From Corynascus novoguineensis (taxonomy: Eukaryota > Ascomycota > Sordariomycetes > Sordariales > Chaetomiaceae): a stretch of DNA of 64,000 bases. The DNA lies in contig MU857656.1 in NCBI GenBank assembly GCA_033296725.1, forward strand, positions 1 to 64,000, given 5' to 3'. A program made the position numbers and the translations under genes. The notes under the pieces are model-generated. The model made no database searches, was not told the DNA's origin, and was given only the letters and a program-made list of their open reading frames with translations. Below are positions 46,343 through 57,811 of the stretch, piece after piece (position 1 is the stretch's first letter; the number at the start of each line of letters is the position of its first letter).

Positions 46343-47595
46343 CGTAAGTAGCGTGATGGGTCAAGGAATAAAGGTGCTGAACGGTAGGCGGAACAGCTGG
46401 CGTAAGCACCTCGCGGGTGGCAGTCGGAGTTATAGTTACTAAGTGGGCGTGCGTGCGGAGTGAGAGTAGAAGGTGGTACTGGAGTGCGGTAGAAAGAAAA
46501 CCCTAGTGGGAGTACAAGTCGAGATGGAAGTCTGAGGTTCACTGTTGTTTGTTGATGGCGGGCGATCCCTGGGTTAGCAGCTCTTCGCAGCAGCGCCAGG
46601 GCGAGGCGGGACGCCCGCAGCTCAACTGCGGCACCACCCACAGGACTGCACGGGCCAGGTGGTGGGGTCAGATTACGAAATACAGAACCTTACGTGGTAG
46701 CTTCACTAGGCGCAGACGCAAGTGTACGGATTATATCGTACCGTAGCCGGCAGTCTCGAAGATAGGCAGCGAGAGCGTGTGTAATCTGTTCTTAAGTGCC
46801 TGATACCTGAATTTTGCAGACCAACTTAGAACATGGGAAACCCATTTCTCCAGCAAAGCATATTGGCAGGAGTTCAGCCAACTGACGTCTCTATTTGACT
46901 CCTGGTCTGCTTTGTACGTAAAGCGCCAATGGCTCAGCCAAGTCGAAACAACCATTGGACAGCCAGTGACACGCGTTCAGCCAAGAGGCGGTTCGAAATG
47001 TTGGCTATCTTATCTTACTACAGCTAACTTTTATCTGCTTGTATGCGGCCTGTACATGTGCCTTCTGTAACCAATGTGTCTCTCCACCGCATTTCTCTTC
47101 GCTTGTCTGCGGGAAATTGGGCAAGAAACCAAGTAGGGTTATGTGTCGAGAGAGTAGGCAGACTTGACATTCGTATCTCCGCGATTTCCTGGTTCTCTGT
47201 ATTATCCATAACTACCCATCAATATTCTAGATGAGTGCGGGGGCAGTTGCCCCAATTTCCAGCTTCTTTCGGCGGGGCTGGCCGACTCCGTCAGCGTTGC
47301 TCCGCAGGAACGAGACGCCAGGGCAAGGGTTCTTACAGGGCCAATTCGAGACCAAGAGTCCAGTTGAGCGAGTCGTTTCTCGCCTTCTCGCGACCGGCTC
47401 TGCCGGATTGCGCTCCGCGATATATAATCTTCATCTTGCCGTTTGTCCAGGTCGTCCGACCCTTCTCTCTTGCACGTCCCCCGCTTCATGCCTTTCGGCC
47501 ACTGGATCTCTCTCCCTTTTGCCCCCCATCGCCACCCTCCCTGATCCTGCCCGGCAGGACCTCCGCCGAGGCAACCCTGAACAACCACAGACGCA
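46343..47595. other. Divergent intergenic region between SEM1 and IML2
   Basis: No gene is supported; it should contain both promoters. The stretch just before 47596 is C/T-rich (around 47450-47570). Confidence 0.5.
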
Positions 47596-50022
47596 ATGTC
47601 GGCGCTCCGATCATGGTTACGCGGGCCATCGGCCACGCCGAGTTCCAAACACTCGTCGAAGGCTCCGAGCCCCAACCAGACCCCTGCCGCGAGCACTTTG
47701 TCACTCAATAGCAAGGCAAAGACCCCGGTCTCGTCACAGGAGCAAGAAGCCGGCGACCTCGAAGATGCCATGGCTGCCGCCGGGCGTATCATGAACGACG
47801 ACATCGACGGAGCGGAAGCCCTCCTCCGCCTGCGTGAGGACTCGTCCACGTTCCACCAGCTGGGGATGGGTGTTTCGACCTTTATGCGGAGCATTATTGG
47901 GTTCGAGAAGGATATCATGGCGGAGGCGGCGAAACGGCTGAACGAGACGGAGAATCGAGCGTGGAATGACATGAAGAAAGCACAGAAAGAGGCGGACGGG
48001 AATGCCGGCAGGATCTACCCGCCCGGCTCGGAATTTGCCCTGGTGAATGCCGAGGCGCAGCTGATGAACGCCGTGGTGGGTGTCATGCATGAGAGCTTGA
48101 CTGAGGCCATCAAGGGATTCTATAAGTTGCGGAAAGCCTATGTCACGCTCGATGGCATCGTGGAGGCGGAGGCGCGGTATCTTGCTTCCATTGGGCAGGT
48201 TGTAGCGAAACCGCCGCCTTCTTCTGGGAGACCTGGCTCTTCCGAGAGTCCGACAATTATTCCGGAAGCTGGCGTGAATGCGTCACAAACTCCCGAGATC
48301 AGAGGCGTGATCTCGGACGATGCCACAGTTCTCGACGAGAAGTTGAGCCAACTAGCTGTTGACGAAAGCTCCCAATTGCCTTCTCAGCTCTCAGAGGCTT
48401 CCGAAGAGCCGACAGGAGACGGAAAACGAACCCCTGCCAATATCGCTCTGGAACAGCTCAACACGGCCGGTGCAGACAAATCCCTCTTCAAATCCCCGAT
48501 CGAAATTTTCGTTCACAGCGGCGCCAACATGTGTTTCGGTATCCTACTGCTTATTCTGTCAATGGTACCTCCGGCGTTCTCCCGACTCTTGTACGTCATT
48601 GGTTTCAAGGGAGACCGCGAGAAAGGGTTGAAGATGCTTTGGCAGTCCACCAAGTTCCCAAACATCAATGGGGCCATGGCCGCCCTGGTCCTGCTCAATT
48701 ACTACAACACGTTCCTCGGTATGGCCGACATCCTGCCACCCGAAGATGACGTTGACGACCCCTCCACCTCGGCCTCCGATTCGGATGGTAACAATGGCGG
48801 CTCCCCAGCCAGCACCGCCAACAGCAGCAGCAGCGATAGCGAGACTGATTTTGAAGCAGTCGGCTACCCGCGAGAGAGGTGCACAGCCCTTTTGGCCGCT
48901 ATGCGCGAATGCTACCCGGACTCGCGGCTCTGGCGACTCGAGGAGGCGCGAGTGCTGGCGAACGCGCGGCAGCTGGACGAGGCTATCCCGCTGTTGTTGG
49001 CCAATATGGATAGCAAGATGCGGCAGATCACGGCGCTCAACAACTTCGAGCTGAGCATGAGCTCCATGTATGTCTTGGACTGGCCGGCCATGCGCGACAA
49101 TTTCCTGCGCTGCGTCGAACTCAACACCTGGAGCCATGCGCTCTATTACTACATTGCGGGCTGTGCCGAAATTGAGATGTACCGGGACGCGTTCCACAAG
49201 GCCGCGGCGCTGGCGGAGGGGGACACCGAGGTGGGCGTGCTCCGTACGGAGACACAAAAGCACAAGAAGGCGGCTGAGGAGTACCTGCGCAAGGCGCCCA
49301 CAGTTGCGGGCAAAAAACGGTTCATGGCACGGCAGTTACCGTTTGAGGTGTTTGTGGCACGCAAGCTGCAGAAGTGGGAGGAGCGAGCCAAGGCGGTTGG
49401 GGTCGATCTAGCGGACGCGGTGGCGGTCAGCCCGGCCATGGAGATGATCTACCTTTGGAACGGCAGCAAACGGATGGGCACCAAGTACCTGGAGAAGGCA
49501 AGGACTCTGTTGTCATGGGAGAGGTGCACGGCACCGGCCGATAAGCTGGTCAAGATCAAGGAGGAGAAGGACGAGTCAGCCATTGCTATGCTGGCTGATT
49601 GCGCGCTGTTGAGGCAGTTGGGCAGGGGCACTGAGGCAAGGGCCTTGATCGAGCCCCTGTTGACTATGGATAAGTGGGTTGCTTTCCCTCTCTTTCTCAC
49701 TCATTCTCCCCCTTCAAATGCTGACTTTGGCCCTTTTAGGTCATTGTTCAAAGGCCAGACGAAGGACGATTACTGCTTGGCTGCCGCGCACTACGAGGCA
49801 GCTGCGGTGGCCTGGATGGGTGTTTGTGATAGGGAAAGCTGGCCTAAGGGCACTGTGGACGAGATCCAGGCTTTCCGGCGAGAGAAGGTGGATGAGTGCC
49901 GGCAGTACCTCGACACTGTCTCCAAATGGGAGGGTTTCGTGTTGGATGCCCGGTTTGGGATGAGGGTCAAGGCAGGAATAGAGACGGTGACATGGCTTAG
50001 GGCGAAAAAGAGGTGGGCGTGA
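47596..50022 (+). CDS. IML2: IML2 / TTC39-family TPR protein
   Basis: Two exons, 47596-49673 and 49740-50022, give 786 residues. The family N-terminus is visible (EDAMAAAGRIMNDDIDGAEA, then FEKDIMAEAAKRLNETE). A helix-rich central part has VHSGANMCFGILLLILSMVPP and GFKGDREKGLKMLW, and TPR-like repeats follow to the C-terminal TKDDYCLAAAHYEAA. An acidic Ser-rich linker lies near residues 390-430. Yeast Iml2 is associated with mitochondria and lipid droplets and is needed for clearing inclusion bodies; filamentous-fungal copies are unstudied. The 66-bp intron is a multiple of three and has no stop, so retention would only add 22 residues; splicing restores the conserved DKSLFKGQTKDD. Confidence 0.9.
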   Translation: MSALRSWLRGPSATPSSKHSSKAPSPNQTPAASTLSLNSKAKTPVSSQEQEAGDLEDAMAAAGRIMNDDIDGAEALLRLREDSSTFHQLGMGVSTFMRSIIGFEKDIMAEAAKRLNETENRAWNDMKKAQKEADGNAGRIYPPGSEFALVNAEAQLMNAVVGVMHESLTEAIKGFYKLRKAYVTLDGIVEAEARYLASIGQVVAKPPPSSGRPGSSESPTIIPEAGVNASQTPEIRGVISDDATVLDEKLSQLAVDESSQLPSQLSEASEEPTGDGKRTPANIALEQLNTAGADKSLFKSPIEIFVHSGANMCFGILLLILSMVPPAFSRLLYVIGFKGDREKGLKMLWQSTKFPNINGAMAALVLLNYYNTFLGMADILPPEDDVDDPSTSASDSDGNNGGSPASTANSSSSDSETDFEAVGYPRERCTALLAAMRECYPDSRLWRLEEARVLANARQLDEAIPLLLANMDSKMRQITALNNFELSMSSMYVLDWPAMRDNFLRCVELNTWSHALYYYIAGCAEIEMYRDAFHKAAALAEGDTEVGVLRTETQKHKKAAEEYLRKAPTVAGKKRFMARQLPFEVFVARKLQKWEERAKAVGVDLADAVAVSPAMEMIYLWNGSKRMGTKYLEKARTLLSWERCTAPADKLVKIKEEKDESAIAMLADCALLRQLGRGTEARALIEPLLTMDKWVAFPLFLTHSPPSNADFGPFRSLFKGQTKDDYCLAAAHYEAAAVAWMGVCDRESWPKGTVDEIQAFRREKVDECRQYLDTVSKWEGFVLDARFGMRVKAGIETVTWLRAKKRWA

Positions 50023-50352
50023 TGAGCCAAACTCGGAAATTGTTAGGCGGGGACTGTTAAAATGCGGTATAGCAGCATGGGATTGGGATACACATAGAGG
50101 ATACGGTTCTGTCGGCATTAGACGGTCTCACCACTGTAGATTTGTTGGAGGATAAAAACGGAATGGACGGACATCTGTGGTAGCTGGAGATATGGATACC
50201 ACATTAACCATTAACCTTCCTTTCTCAGACCCGTTGTTGATGATATCCCGATTCTTCCGTAACTGACGCAAAAAATAGGTGTCACCCAACCTTGGCACCC
50301 CCCCCCCCGCCGGAGCCCATTGTCACAACAAACAGACATTGAAATACGAACA
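50023..50352. other. Intergenic region between convergent genes
   Basis: 3' flanks of IML2 and the desaturase-like gene. A C-run lies at about 50300-50312. Confidence 0.5.
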
Positions 50353-51462
50353 TTACTCCCCATTCCCACCCTTCCCCTTTCTTGTCCTTCCACTCCTCTT
50401 CCCCTTCCTCAACCCGTCAATTCCATCGCTCACCAACCCACCGACCTCCCCGGCCTTCCTCTCGCCACGCTCCCGCACCCGATGCTTTTCGGCCTCGTCT
50501 CTCAAATCGCCCATAACGTCCCCACCCACGCTCGCCCCGTACGCCCAATCCAACACCCCCCAACTCCCAAAGTTGCCCTTGTCAGTGGCGTAGTGCGCTG
50601 CCGTCCGCCGCGCCATGCCGCCCACGACGATGCCCGGCAGGACGGCGTACCCGGACAGCGCGAGCGTCTCCTCGAGCGTGACGAGCGCCACGAACAGCAA
50701 GTAGGTGAGCAGGTGCAGGCCATCCGGGTGGAGCGCTAGTGCGGGCAGGTAGAGGGGCGCGAGGCGGTGGAGGAGGTATGGGAATGGGTGGTCGGCCTTG
50801 AGAAGGAGGGAGTAGGGCGGGGCGGGGCGGGCGTGGGCGTATGTGCTGTGCAGGGCGGCGAGTGAGCGTTTGTATTTGGGTTTGGATCTGGTACGTTTTG
50901 ATTTGCTGCTGCTGCTGCTGCTGCTACCACTGTATCTGAAGAGGTGGAGGGCGGGCGCGGGGTGGCCGTGGAGAAGGTAGCGGTGGATGTAGTAGGTGAG
51001 GATTTCGCGGCCTGTGAAGAGCAGGGCAAGGTGCTTCGCAATCTGCCAGGGAAGAGGGAGGGTTGTCGAGGTGCGGAAAACGGAATTGTTGAGGATGGTC
51101 GTTAGGCCGAGCGACATCCCCGCCTCGACGCCTAATTCAAGAGCGAAGTTGAACAGAGCGAGCCCGGCGGTCTTGCCCAGTGCCTTTACATCGCGGGGTG
51201 GTAGGGCTGACGCCCCGTTGTGCTTGATGTTCTCTGCCAGTGACGGCAGGAGAGTGTCAAATGCGAGGAAGAAGAGTGACGGCACCAGCCAAAGGGCTGC
51301 GCGCAATGCAGCGACACCCACGATCTCCACCTCGAGAGGAGAATGACTAAGCACCAATGTCGACCAGGTCATGTAGAAGAATAGGAGATTGAGCGATGTC
51401 GACCATGATGTGAGTGATCCTGAGAAGTAAGATAGCACCGGGAGTGACAGCAATAGATCCAT
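50353..51462 (-). CDS. Sterol desaturase / fatty-acid-hydroxylase superfamily protein with degenerate His boxes
   Basis: One exon, 369 residues, starting at the ATG at 51462. Several membrane helices fill residues 1-165 and about 230-290. Superfamily order is recognisable: YYIHRYLLH at about 156-164, LHSTYAHARP after a poly-Ser loop, and RTAAHYATDKGNFGSWGVLDW near the C-terminus, followed by a basic tail. The family uses a di-iron centre held by HX3H, HX2HH and HX2HH boxes. Here the second and third boxes each lack histidines, so iron binding and catalysis are doubtful. It may be a non-catalytic or divergent member. The membrane is likely the ER. Confidence 0.75.
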   Translation of the reverse strand: MDLLLSLPVLSYFSGSLTSWSTSLNLLFFYMTWSTLVLSHSPLEVEIVGVAALRAALWLVPSLFFLAFDTLLPSLAENIKHNGASALPPRDVKALGKTAGLALFNFALELGVEAGMSLGLTTILNNSVFRTSTTLPLPWQIAKHLALLFTGREILTYYIHRYLLHGHPAPALHLFRYSGSSSSSSSKSKRTRSKPKYKRSLAALHSTYAHARPAPPYSLLLKADHPFPYLLHRLAPLYLPALALHPDGLHLLTYLLFVALVTLEETLALSGYAVLPGIVVGGMARRTAAHYATDKGNFGSWGVLDWAYGASVGGDVMGDLRDEAEKHRVRERGERKAGEVGGLVSDGIDGLRKGKRSGRTRKGKGGNGE

Positions 51463-53362
51463 TGCGCGTTTCAAATTCTCTGGCAGCTTGATTGATATCT
51501 TGTAACTTCGGTGGTTGAGGTGTTCTCGACGAAGGATGATGCTGTGAAAATGAACGAAGTCACTGAATAGTCGCTTGAGACCTACCGGGTAGAATCAGAC
51601 CAACCTGACGTGGCATTTCTGGCAACCAGTCATATACTACTTGCGGCCGAGACCGCTTGGGTGTCTTGGGTGTTCATTCACCGTTCATCTTGTCTGCTCA
51701 CAATGCCTTTGCTGAGCTCTTCGGGCCCTCTCTCAAAGGGCGGGATGACGTCAGTGATAATTTAGGGGTACATATATCGCCAAGGCGGTCGCTCCTGGCA
51801 GATATGTTTTGCAGCTTGTGGCGGCCTGTTGGCGCCGAAGTTTGGGCGATCCCGTCAGCCATGCCAGGTCATCCGATTGATGGAAGGAACATCAGAGCAG
51901 GGCCCTGGACAACTGGGGTGAGACCAGTCTTCATGGCGGACTTTGAGGAATCTCGTCGCCAATGCTGGTCGTTCGTTGACTATTTCCTGACGCCAAGGCT
52001 GGAGAATGCACACCACCACCCGCCCACGGCAATGAGTTGCTGCCAATCTTCGGCTCTCCCATTTGCCGCTGGCTCGGTACCAGGCATTCCACGGGTTGCA
52101 ATCCACCGTGCCGGGCCGTCCAATTTAACGACAAGCGCTGGAGTGCTCGCAACAGGGCTCCTGTGAATCCACGGTCGCTGAGAATTAGTAACAGTGGCGG
52201 CGCTACAATGCCAAAAAAAAAAAAAATGAAAATAATGAAAATGAATAACTAAAAAAAAAATTAATGATGGGATAAATTTTCTTAGTATCCAGGTCGCCAA
52301 AGTGATAAATCATGGTCCATGATTCCGCGGGGAGACTTGAGTGGATGGCAGTGCTTTTGTCCTGCAAAATGGATAGGTACAGCATTTTGTTGGGGCTAAC
52401 GGAGGAGCTCGATGGAAGATTGATCTGATTTGGGGACTGCCTGCATACAATTCAGGGGTTCAGCGCACAGTCCACCCCGCCCTTCATAAAAGGTCAATGC
52501 GCACCCTCTTTTGGTTAGCCCGTAGTCTGTCGCAGATTTTGCCGCGCACTCAAAACGATGAAATTCAGCTGCTTCTGATGACCCGATGGCCTGATATGAG
52601 CCATGATCAACGAAGGAAGCACTGAGAGGCCTTCCATGTTAGGCCTGGAAACCCGAGATCCTGCGTCGGCGCGGATTGAATCGGAAGGACACTGAACCAA
52701 TTGGACCCACAAAAGCTTACTTAGAGCTGGTTCAGATCTGATCTCCACATCGCCGACCGCTCCCGCTGCTTTCACTCGTCGCGCGTTTTGTGCCAAAAGT
52801 TGGCGGCTTTTTCCCTCCGCAAACTGCTGGTGCTGCTGCATGGCGCGCCTGTTTCCCCACTGGTCTCACTCCGAACCCGTGCATCTATCGTCTGACGGCT
52901 GAGAGTCGACTTCCCGAATCGTTGTCGCAAAGGACGGCCAGCTCGATTTTGTCTGACGCGTTTTGACAGCCATCCTTGACTTTACCAACTCGCCGTTCTC
53001 TCGTAACTGGTCTGCATCAAGACCGCCAAGAAGAGCATCTGATACCCCCCCCTTTCCACGAATTTGACCCCAATTCAAGTTTGCGCGAGACCACTCTGGC
53101 GACGCCCGGTCCTCCTGCAATGCAAGTGCAAACCTGCAGGAGCCAGTTTTAACCATTCCACGGATTCGCTCTCTCACCGCATGCCTCCGAGACACAGCCG
53201 ACGATCCTGAGCCGCCTCTGACTGGAATTTGGATACGCACGTGTCGGTTAGCGGCCCCTGAGAAACTTCTTCCGTTCTCGGCTGGCTAGAATCTGCAGAC
53301 CAACCCGGTTAGCGACTGCACCATCTTAATCGACCCGCGCCGCGGGCGCCGGCGCTCCCGCC
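51463..53362. other. Intergenic region, 1.9 kb without a supported gene
   Basis: Short frames only. A-rich low-complexity DNA occurs at about 52207-52262. The last 0.5 kb may be the long leader of the hydrolase gene. Confidence 0.45.
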
Positions 53363-56300
53363 ATGATGGACCAATTCTCCCTTGCGGCCGCCCCGCCCCC
53401 CATTCCTCGAAGGTCTCGCGAACGTGAACGTGCCCGGGCCGGCGACCAATCTCCCGAACGCCTTCGCGATACTTCCTACCCCGCCACAGCCGCAAAGCCA
53501 AGGCGCGATCGAGATCTGGAAGACGTCTTCGCCGACTGGAATAACCGCGATCGAGAGCGGCGCCCCGACGGTCACCGCCTCCGGGAACAAGAAGACGACC
53601 AAGTTGGCCCGCTCCCGCCTGCATCCCCCGAGGTTATCTCGTCCCTCATCACCTCCTTGTCTGCCATATCCAGACCGGTGAGCAATCATTTCGACGGGCC
53701 CTCGTACCTCAGCCCGATAGGCGTGGGGAGTCCCATCTCTCTCTCGCCTGTCGGCTCTCCCACCAGCGGCTCGTTCGGTGTCGACTACGGGGCCTACTCA
53801 AAGCCGTCGTTGAAAGAGTTGCAGGAAGAGGATGTGCCCCTAGAGGATCTCCCAGCCAGCCCTCCGGTCGTTCGGACGTCCAAGCCCCCCAGCGGCTTGT
53901 CGGTTGTAGCCGAGCCAAGGTCGCCCAAGAGCCCGGGCGCCCGGGATTCGTCCGGTGGTTTGCGAGGTATTCTCTCGCGCCGGAGTAGCGGCGGCGTGTC
54001 CCGGCCGTCCAGTAAAGGATCAATAACATCCGGTGCCGAGAGTATCGGTAAGCTCAGCATCGAGCGTAGCCAAGACCCGCTATCGCCCGCAGCGGAAGGG
54101 CACGGCCTAAAGAACCAGCACTCGCATGACAGCTGGGGCAAAAAGGGTAGCCGAGGCAATCGCGGCCTCATGTACATGAGCAGCAAGGAAAGAATGCGAG
54201 AGAAGGAAGCCGATAAGAAGCGAGCCGGTGTCGGTACGATTGGCGGAAACACCAAGAGATTCAGCTCGGCGAGTGGCCCCACGACGCCGCGCCTCGATCC
54301 GCTGTCCGCAGACTCGGTTATTAATGAGGAGCCGACCACAGACTTTGCCCTTGGACTAGATGGTCCAATTGATGCCTTTGCAGACCCTCGGCTGATACCT
54401 GCCAGGGATTCGTCGCTAGGGAGGAAGAAGAAGAGGTCTTCAGCTAGGGCGTCTCGAACCTCGAAGCGGGATAGCGAAGGAGCCGGCTACGGCACCATCC
54501 CGGAGCTTGAGGAACAGTCTAGCGGGACGTCGGGTTGGCGAGGTGATTCAACAGATCGGCGGAATTCCAAGGGCCGAGGAGAGCTTGATCCTCTGAACCT
54601 CTCTATCAGCTTGCCGCAGGACAACCCGGCTTCTCCCACGAAGCCACGCCTCTCCACAGCAACAAGCCCATCCACCCCCGCGGTCGCCATGTTTCCAGAA
54701 AATGTTCTCGACGACGGTGCACCGTCACCATCGGTCGCTCAAGGTCGTCGTCGGGACCGAGAAGCAAGCGCCGAGTATCGGCGTCGATCCGGCCGCCATA
54801 CCCCGGACCCGTTTGGAGGCTACGCAAGTGAGGGAGGGGGCACGACCTCGGTCAAAAAGAAGCGAAGTAGTACCAAGCTGAAGCGGCTATCGGGGGCGCC
54901 CAGCCTGACGCCTGATAACGCAGAGCAGAGCGCCGCAACGGGGAATAACAGACAGAGCGATCAGCCACACGTCGTCTATGAGCGGCCGCGAAGTGCCGAC
55001 AGTATCGACGATGCAGTAGAGAGCTACCTCTGTAGCCCTCGACTTAGCCAAAAGGTCAAACACCCTCAGACTGGCCGGGTTGTCAGCTTTAGCGAGGTTG
55101 GCGACCCGAACGGGAGCGCCGTCTTCTGCTGCGTTGGCATGGGCCTAACGAGATACATTACGGCCTTTTATGACGAATTGGCCCTGACACTGAAGCTGCG
55201 TTTGATAACGCCCGATCGTCCCGGAGTTGGGGACAGTGAGCCATATGCTGAAGGCACCGCGACGCCCCTAAGTTGGCCTGGTACGTACCCTTCTCGCCCC
55301 TGATCCACTTTTCGTTGTGCGACTAACTGGTTTCAAGACGACGTGTACGCCATTTGTCAAGCGCTTAAGATAACCAAGTTCTCCATTTTGGCGCACTCTG
55401 CCGGCGCCATTTATGCCCTCGCAACCGCGCTCCGCATGCCCCAGCACATTCGGGGCAGGATACATTTGCTCGCGCCCTGGATACCGCCATCTCAGATGAA
55501 CGTGTTCGGGGCCAGCGATAAGACGCCGCTGCCACCCACAAACGCCATCCCCACCAGCCAGAGGATCTTGAGAGCCCTCCCAACACCGATCCTCAAGGCA
55601 GCTAACAGCAGCTTCATGACGGCGACAAGCTCCAGCATCACCAGCTCATTGCCAAAGCAGAAGCGGGTCAAGCGAGACAAGAAGGGCAACGGGAACGGGG
55701 CCAAGGAGAACAAGGACCAGCCAAAGGGCATGTTTCACGCAGCGCTGGAAAACAAAGAGAATTTGAAACCCGACAACCTAAAGCAATATTCAACCATCCC
55801 AGCCGCCGATGAAGATACGAACCGAGCCGGTCTTGAAGGGTCTAGTCTTGCTGCTGCCGAGGGCCCGCATACCCACGGCATCGGCCACCGCCACTTCCGC
55901 TCCAATTCGACGCATCAAGGTTCCACACCCCGACGGGAATCGGAGGACCCAATTCTCTCGTCGGCTGCGACGCTGGCGAATTCGCAGGTGGAGGACCGCG
56001 AGCGGCAAGAGCTATACGACAACCGCCTGACACACGCGATCTGGCAGCTGGCGACGACGGGAGCCAACCCGGCGGTTGATCTGTTGGTGTGCCTGGAGCG
56101 GCGGCACACGATCGGCTTCCGCTACGTCGACATCACCAGGCCGGTTGTGATTCACCACGGTAGCCGGGACACGCGGGTGCCTGTCGATAACGTAAGGTGG
56201 CTCGGCAAGACGATGCGCCGGTGCGAGGTGCGAGTGCTTGAGGGCGAGGGCCATGGCCTCATGGCGAGCGCCCAGGTCATGGGCGGAGTGCTCATGGAGA

Positions 56301-56395
56301 TCAGCAAGGAATGGGAGGAGTGGTCTCGAGTGACGGGTGCGACAAAGAGGGAGCATGAGAGGGCTAGGAGGAACACGGTCGGGCAGGGCAAGTGA
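53363..56395 (+). CDS. Alpha/beta hydrolase with a very long disordered N-terminal region
   Basis: Exons 53363-55280 and 55338-56395 (57-bp intron, GTACGT..AAG) join in phase to 991 residues. Residues 1 to about 550 are low-complexity Ser/Pro/Arg/Lys-rich sequence with many possible phosphosites. The hydrolase domain follows: VFCCVGMGLTRYITAFYDEL, DRPGVGDSEP, nucleophile Ser660 in ILAHSAGA, a lid-like insert (about 700-860, again Lys/Ser-rich), acid Asp917 in HHGSRDTRVPV, and His945 in EGEGHGLM. The complete triad suggests an active serine hydrolase. Fungal homologues of this layout are conserved but uncharacterised, as far as I know. The insert and tail suggest a regulated intracellular enzyme. 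Confidence 0.85.
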
Positions 56396-56653
56396 GCCGC
56401 CACGTATTGGGAGTTGTCTCATACGGACTCCTCTGGTTGTAATGTCACGGTGATTTGGTCATGGTTTTATACCCCGTCTTGGATCAACGTTTTGGAAGCT
56501 CCTGTATGATTAATCACTAATTTTTTGGACAAAGTTATTCATGACGTTCTGATGCGATTATTTTCATTGTTCCCTTCCTGATTCTGCTTGCTTTGGCCTG
56601 GCCCTAGCCCTACCACTAAGCTTCGCTCAATCATCCATCCGTCCGTCGTTTCG

Positions 56654-57391
56654 TCATCCACCCCTTGTGCCCTCGCAAATTAGGAATGGAAATACCATCA
56701 CCGGCCCCATCACCCCGCTTCCGGGCTCTGTCTCGACCGCCTTCTCCATCTCAAACGCCGTCTCGACTTTGACGTCCACGAACCCGGCCTCCTCCAGCAC
56801 CCGCTTGATCTCATCCCTCTTGATCCCGTGCCGCTCGACTCCGTCCATCTTGGCCTCGGGGTGAAACCGGCGCGCCTCGGGACCAAAGTTCTCAAAATCC
56901 GTCACCATCACCCGGCCCCCCGGCGCCAGGCAGCCGTACATCGTTCGGAAGAGAGCTGGCAGGTCAGGGATGTGGTGCAGCACCAGGTGGGAGACAACCA
57001 GGTGGAACCGCCGCGGTTTGGGGTCGGAAGAGCCGGTCACCGGGTCGATGGCCAGGCGCGGGTCCGAAGGGTCCTGCAGGAGGGCGTGGACAGGGCGGAC
57101 GTTCCTGACTGTAGTGGAGAGCTCAGAGGAGGAGAGCTTGGCGGCGAGCGCGGCGATCATGCCTTCGGCGGCGTCGACAGCTGTCACGGAGCGCACCGAG
57201 GGCGCCAGTGCCAGGGAGAGCAGACCCGTGCCGCAGCCTAGGTCAAGCACGTCGTAGGTCGACAGTGCTGACGGGGATGGCAGGCGGGAAAGGTAGGCCG
57301 CGTGAGCGAGCCGGGTCGCCAGCTGTACTGATGGATTGGAGTCCCATGAGAGGGCCTCGGCGTTAAATCGGGCGGTATTGGCGGTCGTCAT
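56654..57391 (-). CDS. Class I SAM-dependent methyltransferase
   Basis: One exon of 245 residues with start at the ATG at 57391; the frame is open further upstream but has no better start. Motif I DVLDLGCGTGLLSLAL is at about 47-62, then AVDAAEGMIAAL (motif Post I), HLVVSHLVLHHIPDL (motif II) and LAPGGRVMVTDFENFG (motif III), a textbook Rossmann methyltransferase of the UbiE/Methyltransf_11 type. The substrate is not evident. The next gene upstream on the same strand is the short-chain dehydrogenase, which may be coincidental. Confidence 0.9.
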   Translation of the reverse strand: MTTANTARFNAEALSWDSNPSVQLATRLAHAAYLSRLPSPSALSTYDVLDLGCGTGLLSLALAPSVRSVTAVDAAEGMIAALAAKLSSSELSTTVRNVRPVHALLQDPSDPRLAIDPVTGSSDPKPRRFHLVVSHLVLHHIPDLPALFRTMYGCLAPGGRVMVTDFENFGPEARRFHPEAKMDGVERHGIKRDEIKRVLEEAGFVDVKVETAFEMEKAVETEPGSGVMGPVMVFPFLICEGTRGG

Positions 57392-57811
57392 CGTAGGGCA
57401 GGTACCGTGTTGTTCGGTGGCGGGGTCGTTTGAAGTACGGCACTTTAATGGCGGGGTGTGGGGGGTAAAAGATTTCGATGCAAACTCATTATCTGAGAGG
57501 ACACGATGATCCCGAATGGAAGGGTGTTTTGTATGCACCAAGCATGGGTCCGGCAATCAACCTCGAGGGGCCAGGCTTGCAACATGCCCAAGTAGGGAAT
57601 AGGTTCCAGGTAGGTAAGGTGGTAGGCTGTGGAGCTGACGACCATGTGAGGGGTTGTTGGAGTCCAGCAGTCCAGGGAGGTTAGTCGCGGTTTAGGGGGA
57701 ACCCCAAACTGTTTAGTGTTAAGTATGACCCTGATAGCCTACTCATCTTGCCCCCTGAATTTTGATGGACATTGCTGCCGTTTTCTGTATCTACACAGTT
57801 GCAGAAGCCCC
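57392..57811. other. Intergenic region, methyltransferase promoter side
   Basis: No gene or clear element is seen. Confidence 0.5.

Noticed and set aside
48559..49263. 234-codon open frame antisense to IML2
   Set aside because: Shadow of the third-codon-position GC bias of the real gene; no family features.
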